Assembly: GCA_043806735.1 (NCBI GenBank)
Contig: JAZDGR010000105.1
Coordinates: forward strand, 1-64,000
Source: QYOJ01 sp043806735
GTDB lineage: Bacteria; Bacteroidota; Bacteroidia; Bacteroidales; FEN-979
Reading direction: 5' to 3'
Length of the DNA stretch: 64,000 nucleotides
In this document: one piece after another, positions 16,833-25,428 of the stretch
Numbering within the stretch: the stretch's first letter is position 1
Layout of the letters: every line of letters begins with the position of its first letter
Translations under genes and position numbers: made by a program
Notes under the pieces: generated by a model
What the model saw: the letters and a program-made list of their open reading frames with translations, nothing else
Told to the model about the DNA's origin: nothing
Databases searched by the model: none

Positions 16833-18110
16833 TCAGAAACTGAAGGCGAGCTGAATACTCAGCCACTTGTGCCACCATCCATTCTGAAATTCCGGACTCA
16901 GCAGGAATTGTTCTCCTTTGATCTGAATGCCGCCATAACTGACTATCAATCCAGCCGATCCTTCCAGAATCAACCTGTTGAGGTCAGCTGAAGGAATGGT
17001 ATAAGAGCTGGAGCGGTTGAATAACCCGCCTTGAAGTGTCGCATCGTAAGCAACAAATCGTCCCTTAAAGTCAAAAAATAAGTAACATTGGAAATTCCTG
17101 GTTTTTCGTTGCAGGTTAAGGGCTCGTTTGGAAAAGAAAAGCTGATCAAAATAAGGATTAAACAAACCGGCCCTCAGATAGACACCGCCTGAAATATTGG
17201 TAAAGACAGTACCCAGGATTCCTGACGAATGCAAATTGATCTCACAATTCCGGCTCGTCAAAATCCCTTTCTCTAGGGACGCGGAATAATTCAGTAACAA
17301 ATCATTCTGGATCTGGTATTCCCAACCCAACGGTTCGTTATTTTGAGGAGTGCTGTTATGAAACGAAACCTGTAATGCTCCACCAAGGGAAGAAGGCCCG
17401 AGAATCCCAAGCTGAAGTTCACTGGATTGCCTCAGTTTTTTCTCGGCATCATTGCTGATCTTAAAGGTGCCAAAGTAAAGGATCCCAGCGTACGGCCGAT
17501 CCCCCTTAAGAATACCACCTTTTAACGTCGTCGAGGGAGTGTAAATATTCTGAACGACGTTGATCCCGTAATAGTTGATACATTGCCTCCAGTAAGGGAT
17601 CATTAGATAATTCAAAGGGTTGTTCCGGAATCCCGGTCCGATAAATTCTACCCTAAGTCCACTGGTAAAGAATCTGTCAGTGTAATCGAAAATATCATTA
17701 TCAAACTGGATGGTTAGATATTTTTCATGACTGAGCGTAATCATGGAAGTATAAGGACCGTTTTCGATATAAGATAAAAGGAACTTTTTGTTTACCGGCT
17801 CACGAAGATCCAGATCCAAGGTTCGGAGAGCTTCCAGCCTGCAGGAAAAGTCTGTATCTTCAGGAGCCCTCTTCCCCGGAATAATCGACGGAATCCTGGA
17901 ATCAGATGTAGCTGGTTTCAACGATATCAAAGAGGCTTCCCGGATTGTGCCCGGCCTCGATCTGAAGGATAGGGGATGAACGGATCCTTTCGATGACCGA
18001 GTGACTGTTTTTTTATCCTGGGTGGCAAACTGGCGTCGTTTGACGGGTTCGCGGGAAGTACATCCTGCTCCCACAAGGAAGATCATACTGATGATAACCA
18101 ACCGATTCAT
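16833..18110 (-). CDS. LpxR-family lipid A 3'-O-deacylase-like outer-membrane protein
   Basis: The 425-residue protein resembles LpxR (DUF2219), an outer-membrane barrel that removes the 3'-acyloxyacyl chain of lipid A. The barrel begins near residue 130. Asn138-Asp139 in QFDNDIFDYTDRFFTSGLR match the LpxR active-site Asn-Asp, QNIYTP and GDRPYAGILYFG are family hallmarks, and His251 with Glu259 (HNSTPQNNEPLGW) are likely counterparts of the catalytic His and Glu. Unusually, the N-terminus looks like a lipoprotein signal (LVGAGC, Cys17) followed by about 110 residues of linker before the barrel. Its stop lies 63 bases upstream of the dnaB start, and lpxK is about 500 bases away on the same strand. 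Confidence 0.8.
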   Translation of the reverse strand: MNRLVIISMIFLVGAGCTSREPVKRRQFATQDKKTVTRSSKGSVHPLSFRSRPGTIREASLISLKPATSDSRIPSIIPGKRAPEDTDFSCRLEALRTLDLDLREPVNKKFLLSYIENGPYTSMITLSHEKYLTIQFDNDIFDYTDRFFTSGLRVEFIGPGFRNNPLNYLMIPYWRQCINYYGINVVQNIYTPSTTLKGGILKGDRPYAGILYFGTFKISNDAEKKLRQSSELQLGILGPSSLGGALQVSFHNSTPQNNEPLGWEYQIQNDLLLNYSASLEKGILTSRNCEINLHSSGILGTVFTNISGGVYLRAGLFNPYFDQLFFSKRALNLQRKTRNFQCYLFFDFKGRFVAYDATLQGGLFNRSSSYTIPSADLNRLILEGSAGLIVSYGGIQIKGEQFLLSPEFQNGWWHKWLSIQLAFSF

Positions 18111-18120
18111 AATCTACTTG

Positions 18121-18128
18121 CAAATGTA
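18121..18128 (-). promoter_or_regulatory. Candidate -7 box for the LpxR-like gene
   Basis: The minus strand reads TACATTTG (TAnnTTTG consensus) ten bases upstream of the start codon. No clear -33 element is seen. Confidence 0.45.
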
Positions 18129-18186
18129 CGTATTCCCTGATAATTAGGTTGCTGATAATTTGCGTATATTAGCTTGTGAATACGGT

Positions 18187-18666
18187 ATGATGAAATCCTT
18201 TATTACGGGTTTGATATTAGTCCTGACTGTCACCAGCTATGCACAGAAAATCTTGGTGGTGGAAAAGATTGGGAGAGGAAGGTGGTTTTCATATAAAGAA
18301 GGTGACAATATCAGACTGGAGACGAAAAAGGACAAATTCCATTTTTCAGACCAGATCACCCGGATAACTGATTCTTCAATTATTTTGGGAGGGTACTCAC
18401 GGATTTCCCTGGCAGATATTCTTTACGTGGATAAAGTATATAAAAACCGGAAGGCGAATGGACGGTTGCTGATCATTGCGGGAGGTTTGTCCATTGGAAT
18501 TAGCTCATTCAACCATAGGCTTAACAACCAACCGGTTATTGACCCGGTTTTTCTGTCAGTAGGGGTAGCGATTTCCTCTCTGGGGCTCCTATGGTACTCC
18601 CTGGCAAAACGAAAATACCACATCGGAAATAAATGGAAACTCAAAGTACTTGATTATTCCTTTTAA
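18187..18666 (+). CDS. Hypothetical exported membrane protein
   Basis: About 159 residues are read from the ATG at 18187 (the upstream TTG at 18160 is rejected). It has a signal-like N-terminus (SFITGLILVLTVTSYAQ), a soluble region with a VEKIGRGRWFSYKEGD segment, and two hydrophobic segments (LLIIAGGLSIGISSF and PVFLSVGVAISSLGLLWYSL) near the C-terminus. I do not recognise a family. The 3' end overlaps the end of the convergent lpxK by 26 bases. Confidence 0.65.
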   Translation: MMKSFITGLILVLTVTSYAQKILVVEKIGRGRWFSYKEGDNIRLETKKDKFHFSDQITRITDSSIILGGYSRISLADILYVDKVYKNRKANGRLLIIAGGLSIGISSFNHRLNNQPVIDPVFLSVGVAISSLGLLWYSLAKRKYHIGNKWKLKVLDYSF

Positions 18667-19714
18667 AATTCAGAAGATAATCCAGGATGATTTGATTAAA
18701 CTGCTCTTTGGATTCTCCATGAAAATCTATCTCAATAGGAAGGTAAAACAAGGGCAATCTTTTAAGAAAATGAACCAATTCCGGTGTTTTTAACCGCATC
18801 AGGTCTTTTTCCGTGGTAAATACTAATTTGTTGCGGGTTGGTATAGTATCAAACCTGGATTTAATCATATGAAGATCTTCGAGGGAATAGGGGTGATGGT
18901 CAGGAAATTTGATTGTTTCCAGAGTCCGGCAATGCCTTTCAAGATGCTCCCGGAGCGGATAATCATTGGCAATACCTGAAAAAAGCAGAATCATAGAACT
19001 CTTGAAAGGACAAGAGCTGCGATGCTCGGGATTCACGGCTTCGGGCTCCCCGTACTGGATAAAAGAGAAAAAAATCTGCTGATGAGGCCGGGGTTTTAAC
19101 TCTTCCATGATCCGTCTTCGTGTTATAGGAGAGAAAACCTTTGGAGTTTTGGTGACAATCAATACATCTGCACGTTTAGCTCCGCAAGAGAATTCCCTAA
19201 GGGTTCCCGACGGAAGTACATAGTCATCGGCATATAGATTATGAAAATCCGTTAAAAGAATAGACAGGCCGGGCTTTACGTAACGGTGTTGAAACGCGTC
19301 ATCCAAAAGAATTACATCAAGATTCGGAAATCTTCGCTGAAGTTCTTCAATCCCTTCTATGCGGTTCTCGTCAACGGCGACCTTGATATCTTCAAACTTT
19401 TTGGCAAACTGCAGGGGTTCATCTCCAATATATTTAAATGCCGACCTCCTGGAGGCGAGCATAAATCCTTTGCTCGACCGGCCATATCCCCTGCTTAAAG
19501 TCGCAACTAAAAAACGGGATTTAAGCAACCGGATCAGATATTCAATATGGGGGGTCTTCCCGGTTCCCCCATAGGAGAGGTTCCCGACCGAAATAATGGG
19601 CGTATCAAATTGTCGGGATGGCAGGCAACCACAATCGAACAACCAGTTGCGCACCATCATCGCAATCCCGTAAACCAGTGCAAACGGGTAAAGTATAAAC
19701 TTGTAAAACCTCAT
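18641..19714 (-). CDS. lpxK: Tetraacyldisaccharide 4'-kinase
   Basis: LpxK phosphorylates the 4' position of the lipid A disaccharide precursor at the inner face of the inner membrane. The 357-residue protein has the N-terminal hydrophobic anchor (FILYPFALVYGIAMMVRNWL), the P-loop VGNLSYGGTGKTPHIEYL and the LSRGYGRSSKGF, DVILLDDAFQHRYV and PSGTLREF motifs of the family. The stop lies within the convergent hypothetical gene (26-base overlap). An LpxR-like deacylase gene lies close by, so this is a small lipid A neighbourhood. Confidence 0.96.
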   Translation of the reverse strand: MRFYKFILYPFALVYGIAMMVRNWLFDCGCLPSRQFDTPIISVGNLSYGGTGKTPHIEYLIRLLKSRFLVATLSRGYGRSSKGFMLASRRSAFKYIGDEPLQFAKKFEDIKVAVDENRIEGIEELQRRFPNLDVILLDDAFQHRYVKPGLSILLTDFHNLYADDYVLPSGTLREFSCGAKRADVLIVTKTPKVFSPITRRRIMEELKPRPHQQIFFSFIQYGEPEAVNPEHRSSCPFKSSMILLFSGIANDYPLREHLERHCRTLETIKFPDHHPYSLEDLHMIKSRFDTIPTRNKLVFTTEKDLMRLKTPELVHFLKRLPLFYLPIEIDFHGESKEQFNQIILDYLLNFKRNNQVL

Positions 19715-19813
19715 TTTCGCTCGGGAAGTGGCGAAAGGTACGAAGAAAAAAGTAAATAATCCAATAATGTGTTAGGAAAATCACCCTAACAATAAATTTT
19801 TGGCAGGAAAGGT

Positions 19814-20209
19814 TTAGGAATGAACTTTTTCTTTTTGAAGAAACTGGATATTTTGAATCAGATCATGAATCCCCTGATCCAGTTTTGCTGTCTTCATAAT
19901 GTAATCGGTTGCGCCTGAATCAATCAAACGCATGGCCAGGATGGGATCGTCGAAGCCGGAAAAGAAAATAACCTCTGTAGAGGGAGAAAGTTGCTTGGCC
20001 ATCCTTAAAAAATCAAATCCGTTGTGATCCGCAAGATCATATTCGGTGACAAGAAAATCAGGAGTTACATGTTTCCTGAGGCGGTACAAGCACTCTTCGG
20101 CAGAGTGATATAATTGAACATGAAAAAACCGCTGAATGGTCAGGTGATATTTCAGAAGACTGCTGTGAATGGGATTTTTATCGACAATAAAAATGACCAT
20201 TGGTTTCAT
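19814..20209 (-). CDS. Single-domain response-regulator receiver with Glu at the phosphosite
   Basis: The 131-residue protein is only a CheY-like receiver domain. The acidic pocket is reduced (VDKNP, Asp10 kept, second acid replaced by Lys). The usual phosphoacceptor Asp is Glu56 (PDFLVTEYDLADHNGF), as fixed by the spacing to the following NGF. The Ser84 (FFSGFDD) and Lys106 (DYIMKTAK) switch residues are retained. Glu often mimics the phosphorylated state, so the domain may be permanently active or serve as a protein-interaction module. There is no output domain and no kinase nearby. Confidence 0.85.
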   Translation of the reverse strand: MKPMVIFIVDKNPIHSSLLKYHLTIQRFFHVQLYHSAEECLYRLRKHVTPDFLVTEYDLADHNGFDFLRMAKQLSPSTEVIFFSGFDDPILAMRLIDSGATDYIMKTAKLDQGIHDLIQNIQFLQKEKVHS

Positions 20210-20303
20210 GGATCAAAGGTTTGATTTTTTTTAATGAATTGGAATGGTCCTGCATACTTTTTATTAACAACCTTTTGAACAACTTACCATCATTTTAAAT
20301 CAG

Positions 20304-20334
20304 TTGGATAAATCTCCTTAATCCCGTACCTTTG
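20304..20334 (+). promoter_or_regulatory. Bacteroidota-type promoter for the Nif3-like gene
   Basis: TTG at 20304-20306 and TACCTTTG at 20327-20334 are separated by 20 bases, matching the -33/-7 arrangement. The box ends 20 bases before the ATG at 20355. The three following genes (Nif3-like, zinc ribbon, TPR) have nearly no gaps and probably share this promoter. Confidence 0.65.
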
Positions 20335-20354
20335 ATCCTGCAGAATAAACGGGC

Positions 20355-21455
20355 ATGATTTTAAAAAATATTATTTTGGTACTGGAAACCTTTGCGCCAT
20401 TGCAATACCAGGAAGAATGGGACAATTCGGGGCTCATTATTGGAAGTCCGGCCCAGGAGATCACGGGCATTATGGTTAGTCTGGATACCACTCCGGAAGT
20501 GCTGGATGAAGCAATCCGGAATCACTGTAACCTGATTGTCTCTCATCACCCCTTGATCTTTCACGGATTAAAGAAGATCACGCCCGCCTTGCCCTGCTAT
20601 CCGCTGATTCGCCGCGTGGTTCAGAATGATATTGCAGTGTATGCTATGCATACCAGCTTGGATAACTTGCTGGAAGGGTTGAACAGTTTTCTGGCAAAAA
20701 AAATTGGTTTGCAAAAGGTGGCACTCCTAACCCACAAATCAGGGTATCTAAAAAAGCTGGTTGTTTTTTGCCCTACGGATCACGCGGAGAAGGTCAGAAA
20801 TGCTTTGTTTGAAGCTGGTGCCGGGCATATCGGAGATTATGACTGCTGTAGCTACAATGTTTCCGGACAAGGTACTTTCAGAGCTTCCGAGAAGTCGAAT
20901 CCCTTTGTAGGAGCAAAAAATGTGATCCATTTCGAAGATGAAATCCGGATTGAGGTTATATTCCCTTCCTTCATTGAACATAACCTTGTTGAGGCTTTGC
21001 TTAAAAACCATCCGTATGAAGAGGTAGCTTATGACTTGTATCCTCTAACCAATAAAATCCACGGGATTGGAGCCGGTGTTATCGGGCATCTTCCGGAACC
21101 AATGGATGAGACTCGGTTTATACAATTAATTAAACCGCTTTTCCGTATGGAGACCCTTCGCCATTCAGCAACTTTGGGAAAGAAAATCAGGAAAGTAGCT
21201 ATTTCAACCGGAGCAGGTGCGTTTCTGATTCATGATGCAATTCGAAAAGGAGCGGATACTTTCCTTACAGCTGATCTTAAGTATCATTCATTTCAGGAAG
21301 TCGAAGGGATGCTTTTACTAATCGACATAGGTCATTATGAGAGTGAACACTTTATGAAAGAGTTGATAAGTGGCCTTCTAATCGAAAAATTTCCTAACTT
21401 TGCCATCCTCATTTCTGAGAGTGAGACGAATCCGGTAAAATATTTTAATAGCTAA
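20355..21455 (+). CDS. Nif3-like dinuclear metal center protein (YqfO/YbgI family)
   Basis: The 366-residue protein belongs to the Nif3/DUF34 family, which binds two metal ions in a toroidal hexamer. Family blocks are EEWDNSGLIIGS near residue 20, the metal-binding SHHPLIFHGLKKI, AMHTSLDN, and at the C-terminal half KVAISTGAGAFLIHDAIRKG, TADLKYHSFQE and DIGHYESEH. The middle (about residues 130-235, with KLVVFCPTDHAEKVRNALFE) is the CutA1/PII-like insertion typical of the long form. Proposed roles include GTP cyclohydrolase-like or metal-handling activity, but the function is unsettled. It is followed three bases later by a zinc-ribbon coiled-coil gene, a conserved pairing. Confidence 0.93.
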   Translation: MILKNIILVLETFAPLQYQEEWDNSGLIIGSPAQEITGIMVSLDTTPEVLDEAIRNHCNLIVSHHPLIFHGLKKITPALPCYPLIRRVVQNDIAVYAMHTSLDNLLEGLNSFLAKKIGLQKVALLTHKSGYLKKLVVFCPTDHAEKVRNALFEAGAGHIGDYDCCSYNVSGQGTFRASEKSNPFVGAKNVIHFEDEIRIEVIFPSFIEHNLVEALLKNHPYEEVAYDLYPLTNKIHGIGAGVIGHLPEPMDETRFIQLIKPLFRMETLRHSATLGKKIRKVAISTGAGAFLIHDAIRKGADTFLTADLKYHSFQEVEGMLLLIDIGHYESEHFMKELISGLLIEKFPNFAILISESETNPVKYFNS

Positions 21456-21458
21456 ATT

Positions 21459-22382
21459 ATGGCAAAAACAGCGAGCAAACCCATTGCGACTTCCGAACCT
21501 TCAAAACTGAAAAAGAAAGCACCTGTCAAAATTAAAAGTGAGCCTAAAAAGGCTAGCAAGAAATCGAAAGAATCTGAAGAAATTGTCGTTCCAAGTCAGC
21601 CAAAGACAGTTGAGAAGTCTAGCCCTCACGAAATAGATGAAAAGCTGGAGTTCACTATTGAACAAAAATTAATTGCCTTATTTAATCTTCAACAGATTGA
21701 TTCTCAGGTGGATAAAATTCGAATTATCCGGGGGGAACTGCCACTTGAGGTACAGGACCTGGAAGATGAGATTGCCGGACTGGAAACACGGGTCGATAAC
21801 TACATCCAGGACACTGTAGTACTGGAAAAATCGATGCTGGAGAAGAAAAACGCCATCAAGGAAAGCAATACGTTGATTAAGCGGTATGAAGAACAGCAAA
21901 TGAATGTGAGGAACAACAGGGAATACGACTCCTTATCGAAAGAGATCGAATTTCAGAACCTGGAGATCCAGCTTTCTGAAAAACGGATAAAAGAGTTTCA
22001 GGGCTCCCTGGAAGTCAAAAAGCAGGAGATCGAGCGTCTTCAAGCCATCCTTCAGGAAAGACATAATGACCTGGAAATAAAGAAAAATGAACTTGACGAT
22101 ATCATTGCTGAGACGGAAAAGGAAGAGAACGACCTGATCAGAAGTTCTGAGGAGAACCAGAAATTTATCGAGGAACGGCTCCTGACCGCATATTCACGGA
22201 TCCGCAAGAATGCCAGAAACGGATTGGCTGTTGTGCAGATTGAGCGGGATGCCTGCGGTGGATGTTTCAACAAAATCCCCCCTCAGCATCAACTGGATAT
22301 CCGGATGCATAAAAAGATCATTGTATGTGAGTACTGCGGAAGGATCCTTGTTGATGACGGAATCGTCAACCACATGAAATAA
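21459..22382 (+). CDS. Coiled-coil protein with C4 zinc ribbon (DUF164/CT398-like)
   Basis: The 307-residue protein starts with a Lys/Ser/Pro-rich basic tail (about 1-65), continues as a long coiled coil (about 70-255) and ends in a zinc ribbon with CGGCFNKIPP and CEYCGRIL. The NNREYDSLSKEIEF segment is characteristic of the family. The basic N-terminal extension is longer than in most homologues. It lies between the Nif3-like gene and the TPR gene: the stop codon TAA shares its last A with the next ATG. Confidence 0.92.
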   Translation: MAKTASKPIATSEPSKLKKKAPVKIKSEPKKASKKSKESEEIVVPSQPKTVEKSSPHEIDEKLEFTIEQKLIALFNLQQIDSQVDKIRIIRGELPLEVQDLEDEIAGLETRVDNYIQDTVVLEKSMLEKKNAIKESNTLIKRYEEQQMNVRNNREYDSLSKEIEFQNLEIQLSEKRIKEFQGSLEVKKQEIERLQAILQERHNDLEIKKNELDDIIAETEKEENDLIRSSEENQKFIEERLLTAYSRIRKNARNGLAVVQIERDACGGCFNKIPPQHQLDIRMHKKIIVCEYCGRILVDDGIVNHMK

Positions 22383-23926
22383 TGTTTTTGTCGGGCTTAA
22401 AGTCTGGAGCGCTGTTCAGGAAATCATTTCTCCTGGTCAGCGCATTATTCTTTGTTCCCGGATCGCTACATTCCCAGTACTATTTCAACACCCGGTGCCA
22501 GGAAGCTTACATCGATATACTGAATTTCCGGTTTTTGGCTGCTGAGCGAGTTCTTCAGAAAGAGAAACTGGAGAATCCAGCCAACTTAATCCCTTATTAT
22601 CTGGAAAATTATATCGACTTCTTTATCCTGTTTACCAAAGAGAACCGGGTAGAATTCGAGCAGATCAAACAACACAAATCAGCGCGGTTGGATCTGTTGG
22701 AGAATGGGGATGAAGATTCTCCTTATTACCGGTTTTGCCTGGCAGGAGTGAATCTTCAATGGGCTTTAACCCGGCTTAAGTTTGGAGAATACACCACGGC
22801 GGCATTTGAAATAAAGCGGGCATACCATCTGCTGACAGAAAACCAGGAACTTTTTCCGCAGTTTCTTCCCAATAATGTCGGGTTGGGAATTTTGCATATT
22901 CTCGTGGGGCTGATCCCGGATGACTATCGGTGGTTGGCAAACATTGCGGGCCTCGAAGGCTCGATTGAGCAGGGGGTCCAAGAGTTGAATTCAGTTTTGC
23001 TTTACCAGGGGAATGACCCGGTTTTTACTGTTTTTAAACCGGAATCCTGTTTTTACCTTGCCTTCGTCAATGCAAACCTGGGATTGAATAAACAGGATGC
23101 TCTTGAGCTGGTCAGAAAGGTTGATCAGGATAACAACTTTCTAAAATACAACCAGAGTCCGTTATTGGTCTATGTCCGGGCTAGTACCTATATGAAAAAT
23201 GGAAAGAATGATGAGGTCATCCTCCTTCTTGAGGGATATCAGCCTCCCGTGGGAGTCTATCCTATTGTTTTTCTGGATTACATGGAAGGCTTGTCAAGAC
23301 TGAACCACTTAGATCTATCTGCGGCGAAATATCTGAGAAAATTCCTGAAGGAGTTCCATGGAATCAATTATATCAAATCAGCCTATCAGAAATTAGCCTG
23401 GTGTTATCTGCTTCAGGGAGATACGGTACGATACACACAAGAGATAACCAATGCCGGTAAAAAGGGATATGCCGTGGTCGACGAAGATAAACAGGCTTAT
23501 TCCGAATACAATGTTTGGATCCGTCCCGCTATTCCCTTGTTGAAAGCCCGGCTTCTTTTCGATGGAGGTTATAACCAGCAAGCGCTGAATATTCTGTTGA
23601 ATACTTCACTGGAGAGTTATGTCAGAGGTAAAAAGGATCTTACAGAGTACACCTACCGTTTGGGAAGGATCTATCATGAAATGGGAAATATTCCCAAAGC
23701 AATATTTTACTATACAGAAGCCATCACCAATGGGAAAAGCCTCCCGTATTACTATGCTGCGAATGCTGCATTAAAACTGGGAAATATTTATGAAAGGCAG
23801 GGAAATTACTTAACTGCAGATACGAATTACCAAATTTGTGCCTCTCTGAAATATGATGAATATGAAAACAGCCTTCGCCAGAAGGCGAAGGCCGGACTTA
23901 GAAGGATCAAGCATTCCCGTCGTTAA
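22382..23926 (+). CDS. Exported TPR-repeat protein
   Basis: The 514-residue protein has a hydrophobic export segment (SFLLVSALFFVPGSLHSQ) and then helical repeats throughout. The clearest TPR units are near the C-terminus (YTYRLGRIYHEMGNIPKAIF and AALKLGNIYERQGNYLTADT). No enzyme motif is seen. It is translationally linked to the zinc-ribbon gene through the overlapping TAATG and converges with the FadL-family gene, overlapping by four bases. A periplasmic scaffolding role is a guess from the repeats only. Confidence 0.85.
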   Translation: MFLSGLKSGALFRKSFLLVSALFFVPGSLHSQYYFNTRCQEAYIDILNFRFLAAERVLQKEKLENPANLIPYYLENYIDFFILFTKENRVEFEQIKQHKSARLDLLENGDEDSPYYRFCLAGVNLQWALTRLKFGEYTTAAFEIKRAYHLLTENQELFPQFLPNNVGLGILHILVGLIPDDYRWLANIAGLEGSIEQGVQELNSVLLYQGNDPVFTVFKPESCFYLAFVNANLGLNKQDALELVRKVDQDNNFLKYNQSPLLVYVRASTYMKNGKNDEVILLLEGYQPPVGVYPIVFLDYMEGLSRLNHLDLSAAKYLRKFLKEFHGINYIKSAYQKLAWCYLLQGDTVRYTQEITNAGKKGYAVVDEDKQAYSEYNVWIRPAIPLLKARLLFDGGYNQQALNILLNTSLESYVRGKKDLTEYTYRLGRIYHEMGNIPKAIFYYTEAITNGKSLPYYYAANAALKLGNIYERQGNYLTADTNYQICASLKYDEYENSLRQKAKAGLRRIKHSRR

Positions 23927-25386
23927 AATTTAATCCCGAAAGTGGTGGTTATTGAATGTGCGTGAAGGGTAAGGTCGGCTGGATTGACCATCGCAGGATC
24001 ATATAAATAGTATTTGCCGTCCGATCTCGCCCATTGATAAGCTACATTTGCAAAAAAGCGTTTCAAATGTATGCCAAACCCACCGCTAATGACATATCTT
24101 GGGCCAATATCACCAAGTTTATCAGGAGACCCATAATATCCGAATCCACCCCTGATGCGCAACATTAAAATTCGCCATTCTGTCCCGACACGGAAAGTAA
24201 TAGGTGAATTATAGTCGTTGATTATCACTGTATTAACATCTTCAAAATCATCTCCGGGGGCTCTGTAACGGGCTTGGTTATAAGCGACATATTCATATTC
24301 GCCGCTGATAAATCCATATTTACCAACAAACAAAGCGAGGCTTCCGATAGCCCGGAATGGGGTCATCATCTGGTAATTATAAAAGCCCTCCGGAGATACT
24401 TGTGTGGGGTAGTTCAAGACACTATCGAAGGTAGCGGACATATAGGAGTTGTAATAATCGTATACATTCGGATACCAGGTCGGAGTATGAATTGCGGCTC
24501 CAAGCCGGATCCAGTTTGCGGGCCGGTATATCAGGCCTAGCTTAAAGTTCACACCTGTGCCGTTTGTCTGATAATTATAGGAGTAGGACAGGGATTGAAA
24601 GTAGGGGATCGAATCCCCGGTGTCCTCTTCCCGGTAGTTGCTTTCTGAAAAGTACCTGATGCTTGGTATTCCAACAGTCAGGCCCACGTAAAGTTTATCC
24701 GCAATATTGCCCCCAAATGAAATGTCAAATTCATTGATTGAGCCCCACGTCCTGATTACCTTCTCCTGGTAAACTCCGCCATCGGGCATATCAAAGAAAT
24801 ACTTTTTCTGGATGCTGTCATAAAAGATCAGGCCGCAATCATAAGCCAATCCAATATCAAATGGATAATCGTACCTGACCATGTTGGGTTTAGTTACGGG
24901 AGGGGTATTTAAGATATCCGTAAAGTAATTCAGGATTGAACTCGTATGATTGGGGCCCTGGATGAACACCCTCTCGTTAAAATCATTTTGCCGGTTCATG
25001 CCAAACCCGATATTAATGGACCGTAATCCCCCGGTCCGGTTAGCTTTCCCTGTAAATAAAGTATAGATGAATCCGAAATTTGACATGGCAAAATTTACTT
25101 CGGAATCCCTACCTGAAGTCCCGTTGTATTCAGAGGTATTATATTCAACAATGAAAGAAGGGGATAAGGTGATCTCTGAGCTTCTGTACAAGGCAATTCC
25201 GGCGGGATTTGTAGCAGCAGTCGAGAAATCAGCTCCAACCGCTCCAAAAGCTCCTCCCGTGCCCATAAAGCGTGCAGTTCCATTATAGAAAATCCGGGAA
25301 TATCTCAAGGCATCCAGTGCAGTTTGGGCATGGGCTGGTGACAATGACAGCAGGAGTATGAGGTAGATTAATGTGAGTCTTTTCAT
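23923..25386 (-). CDS. OmpP1/FadL-family outer-membrane protein
   Basis: The 487-residue protein has a signal peptide (RLTLIYLILLLSLSPAHAQ) and the family opening GTARFMGTGGAFGAVGADFS, then TNPAGIALYRSSEITLSPS, followed by amphipathic strands of a beta barrel ending in TTTFGIKF. FadL relatives bring hydrophobic compounds across the outer membrane. In Bacteroidota the same fold includes T9SS component PorV, but this protein is about 100 residues longer and lacks T9SS neighbours, so I do not call it PorV. It lies 42 bases downstream of the Trp/Tyr-rich gene on the same strand. Confidence 0.85.
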   Translation of the reverse strand: MKRLTLIYLILLLSLSPAHAQTALDALRYSRIFYNGTARFMGTGGAFGAVGADFSTAATNPAGIALYRSSEITLSPSFIVEYNTSEYNGTSGRDSEVNFAMSNFGFIYTLFTGKANRTGGLRSINIGFGMNRQNDFNERVFIQGPNHTSSILNYFTDILNTPPVTKPNMVRYDYPFDIGLAYDCGLIFYDSIQKKYFFDMPDGGVYQEKVIRTWGSINEFDISFGGNIADKLYVGLTVGIPSIRYFSESNYREEDTGDSIPYFQSLSYSYNYQTNGTGVNFKLGLIYRPANWIRLGAAIHTPTWYPNVYDYYNSYMSATFDSVLNYPTQVSPEGFYNYQMMTPFRAIGSLALFVGKYGFISGEYEYVAYNQARYRAPGDDFEDVNTVIINDYNSPITFRVGTEWRILMLRIRGGFGYYGSPDKLGDIGPRYVISGGFGIHLKRFFANVAYQWARSDGKYYLYDPAMVNPADLTLHAHSITTTFGIKF

Positions 25387-25428
25387 TTCAAATCTGCTTA
25401 TACGTGATTGAATTCCATGATAACCTGA

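Noticed and set aside
23923..25386. T9SS component PorV
   Set aside because: Same fold family, but the length is greater and no T9SS genes are adjacent.
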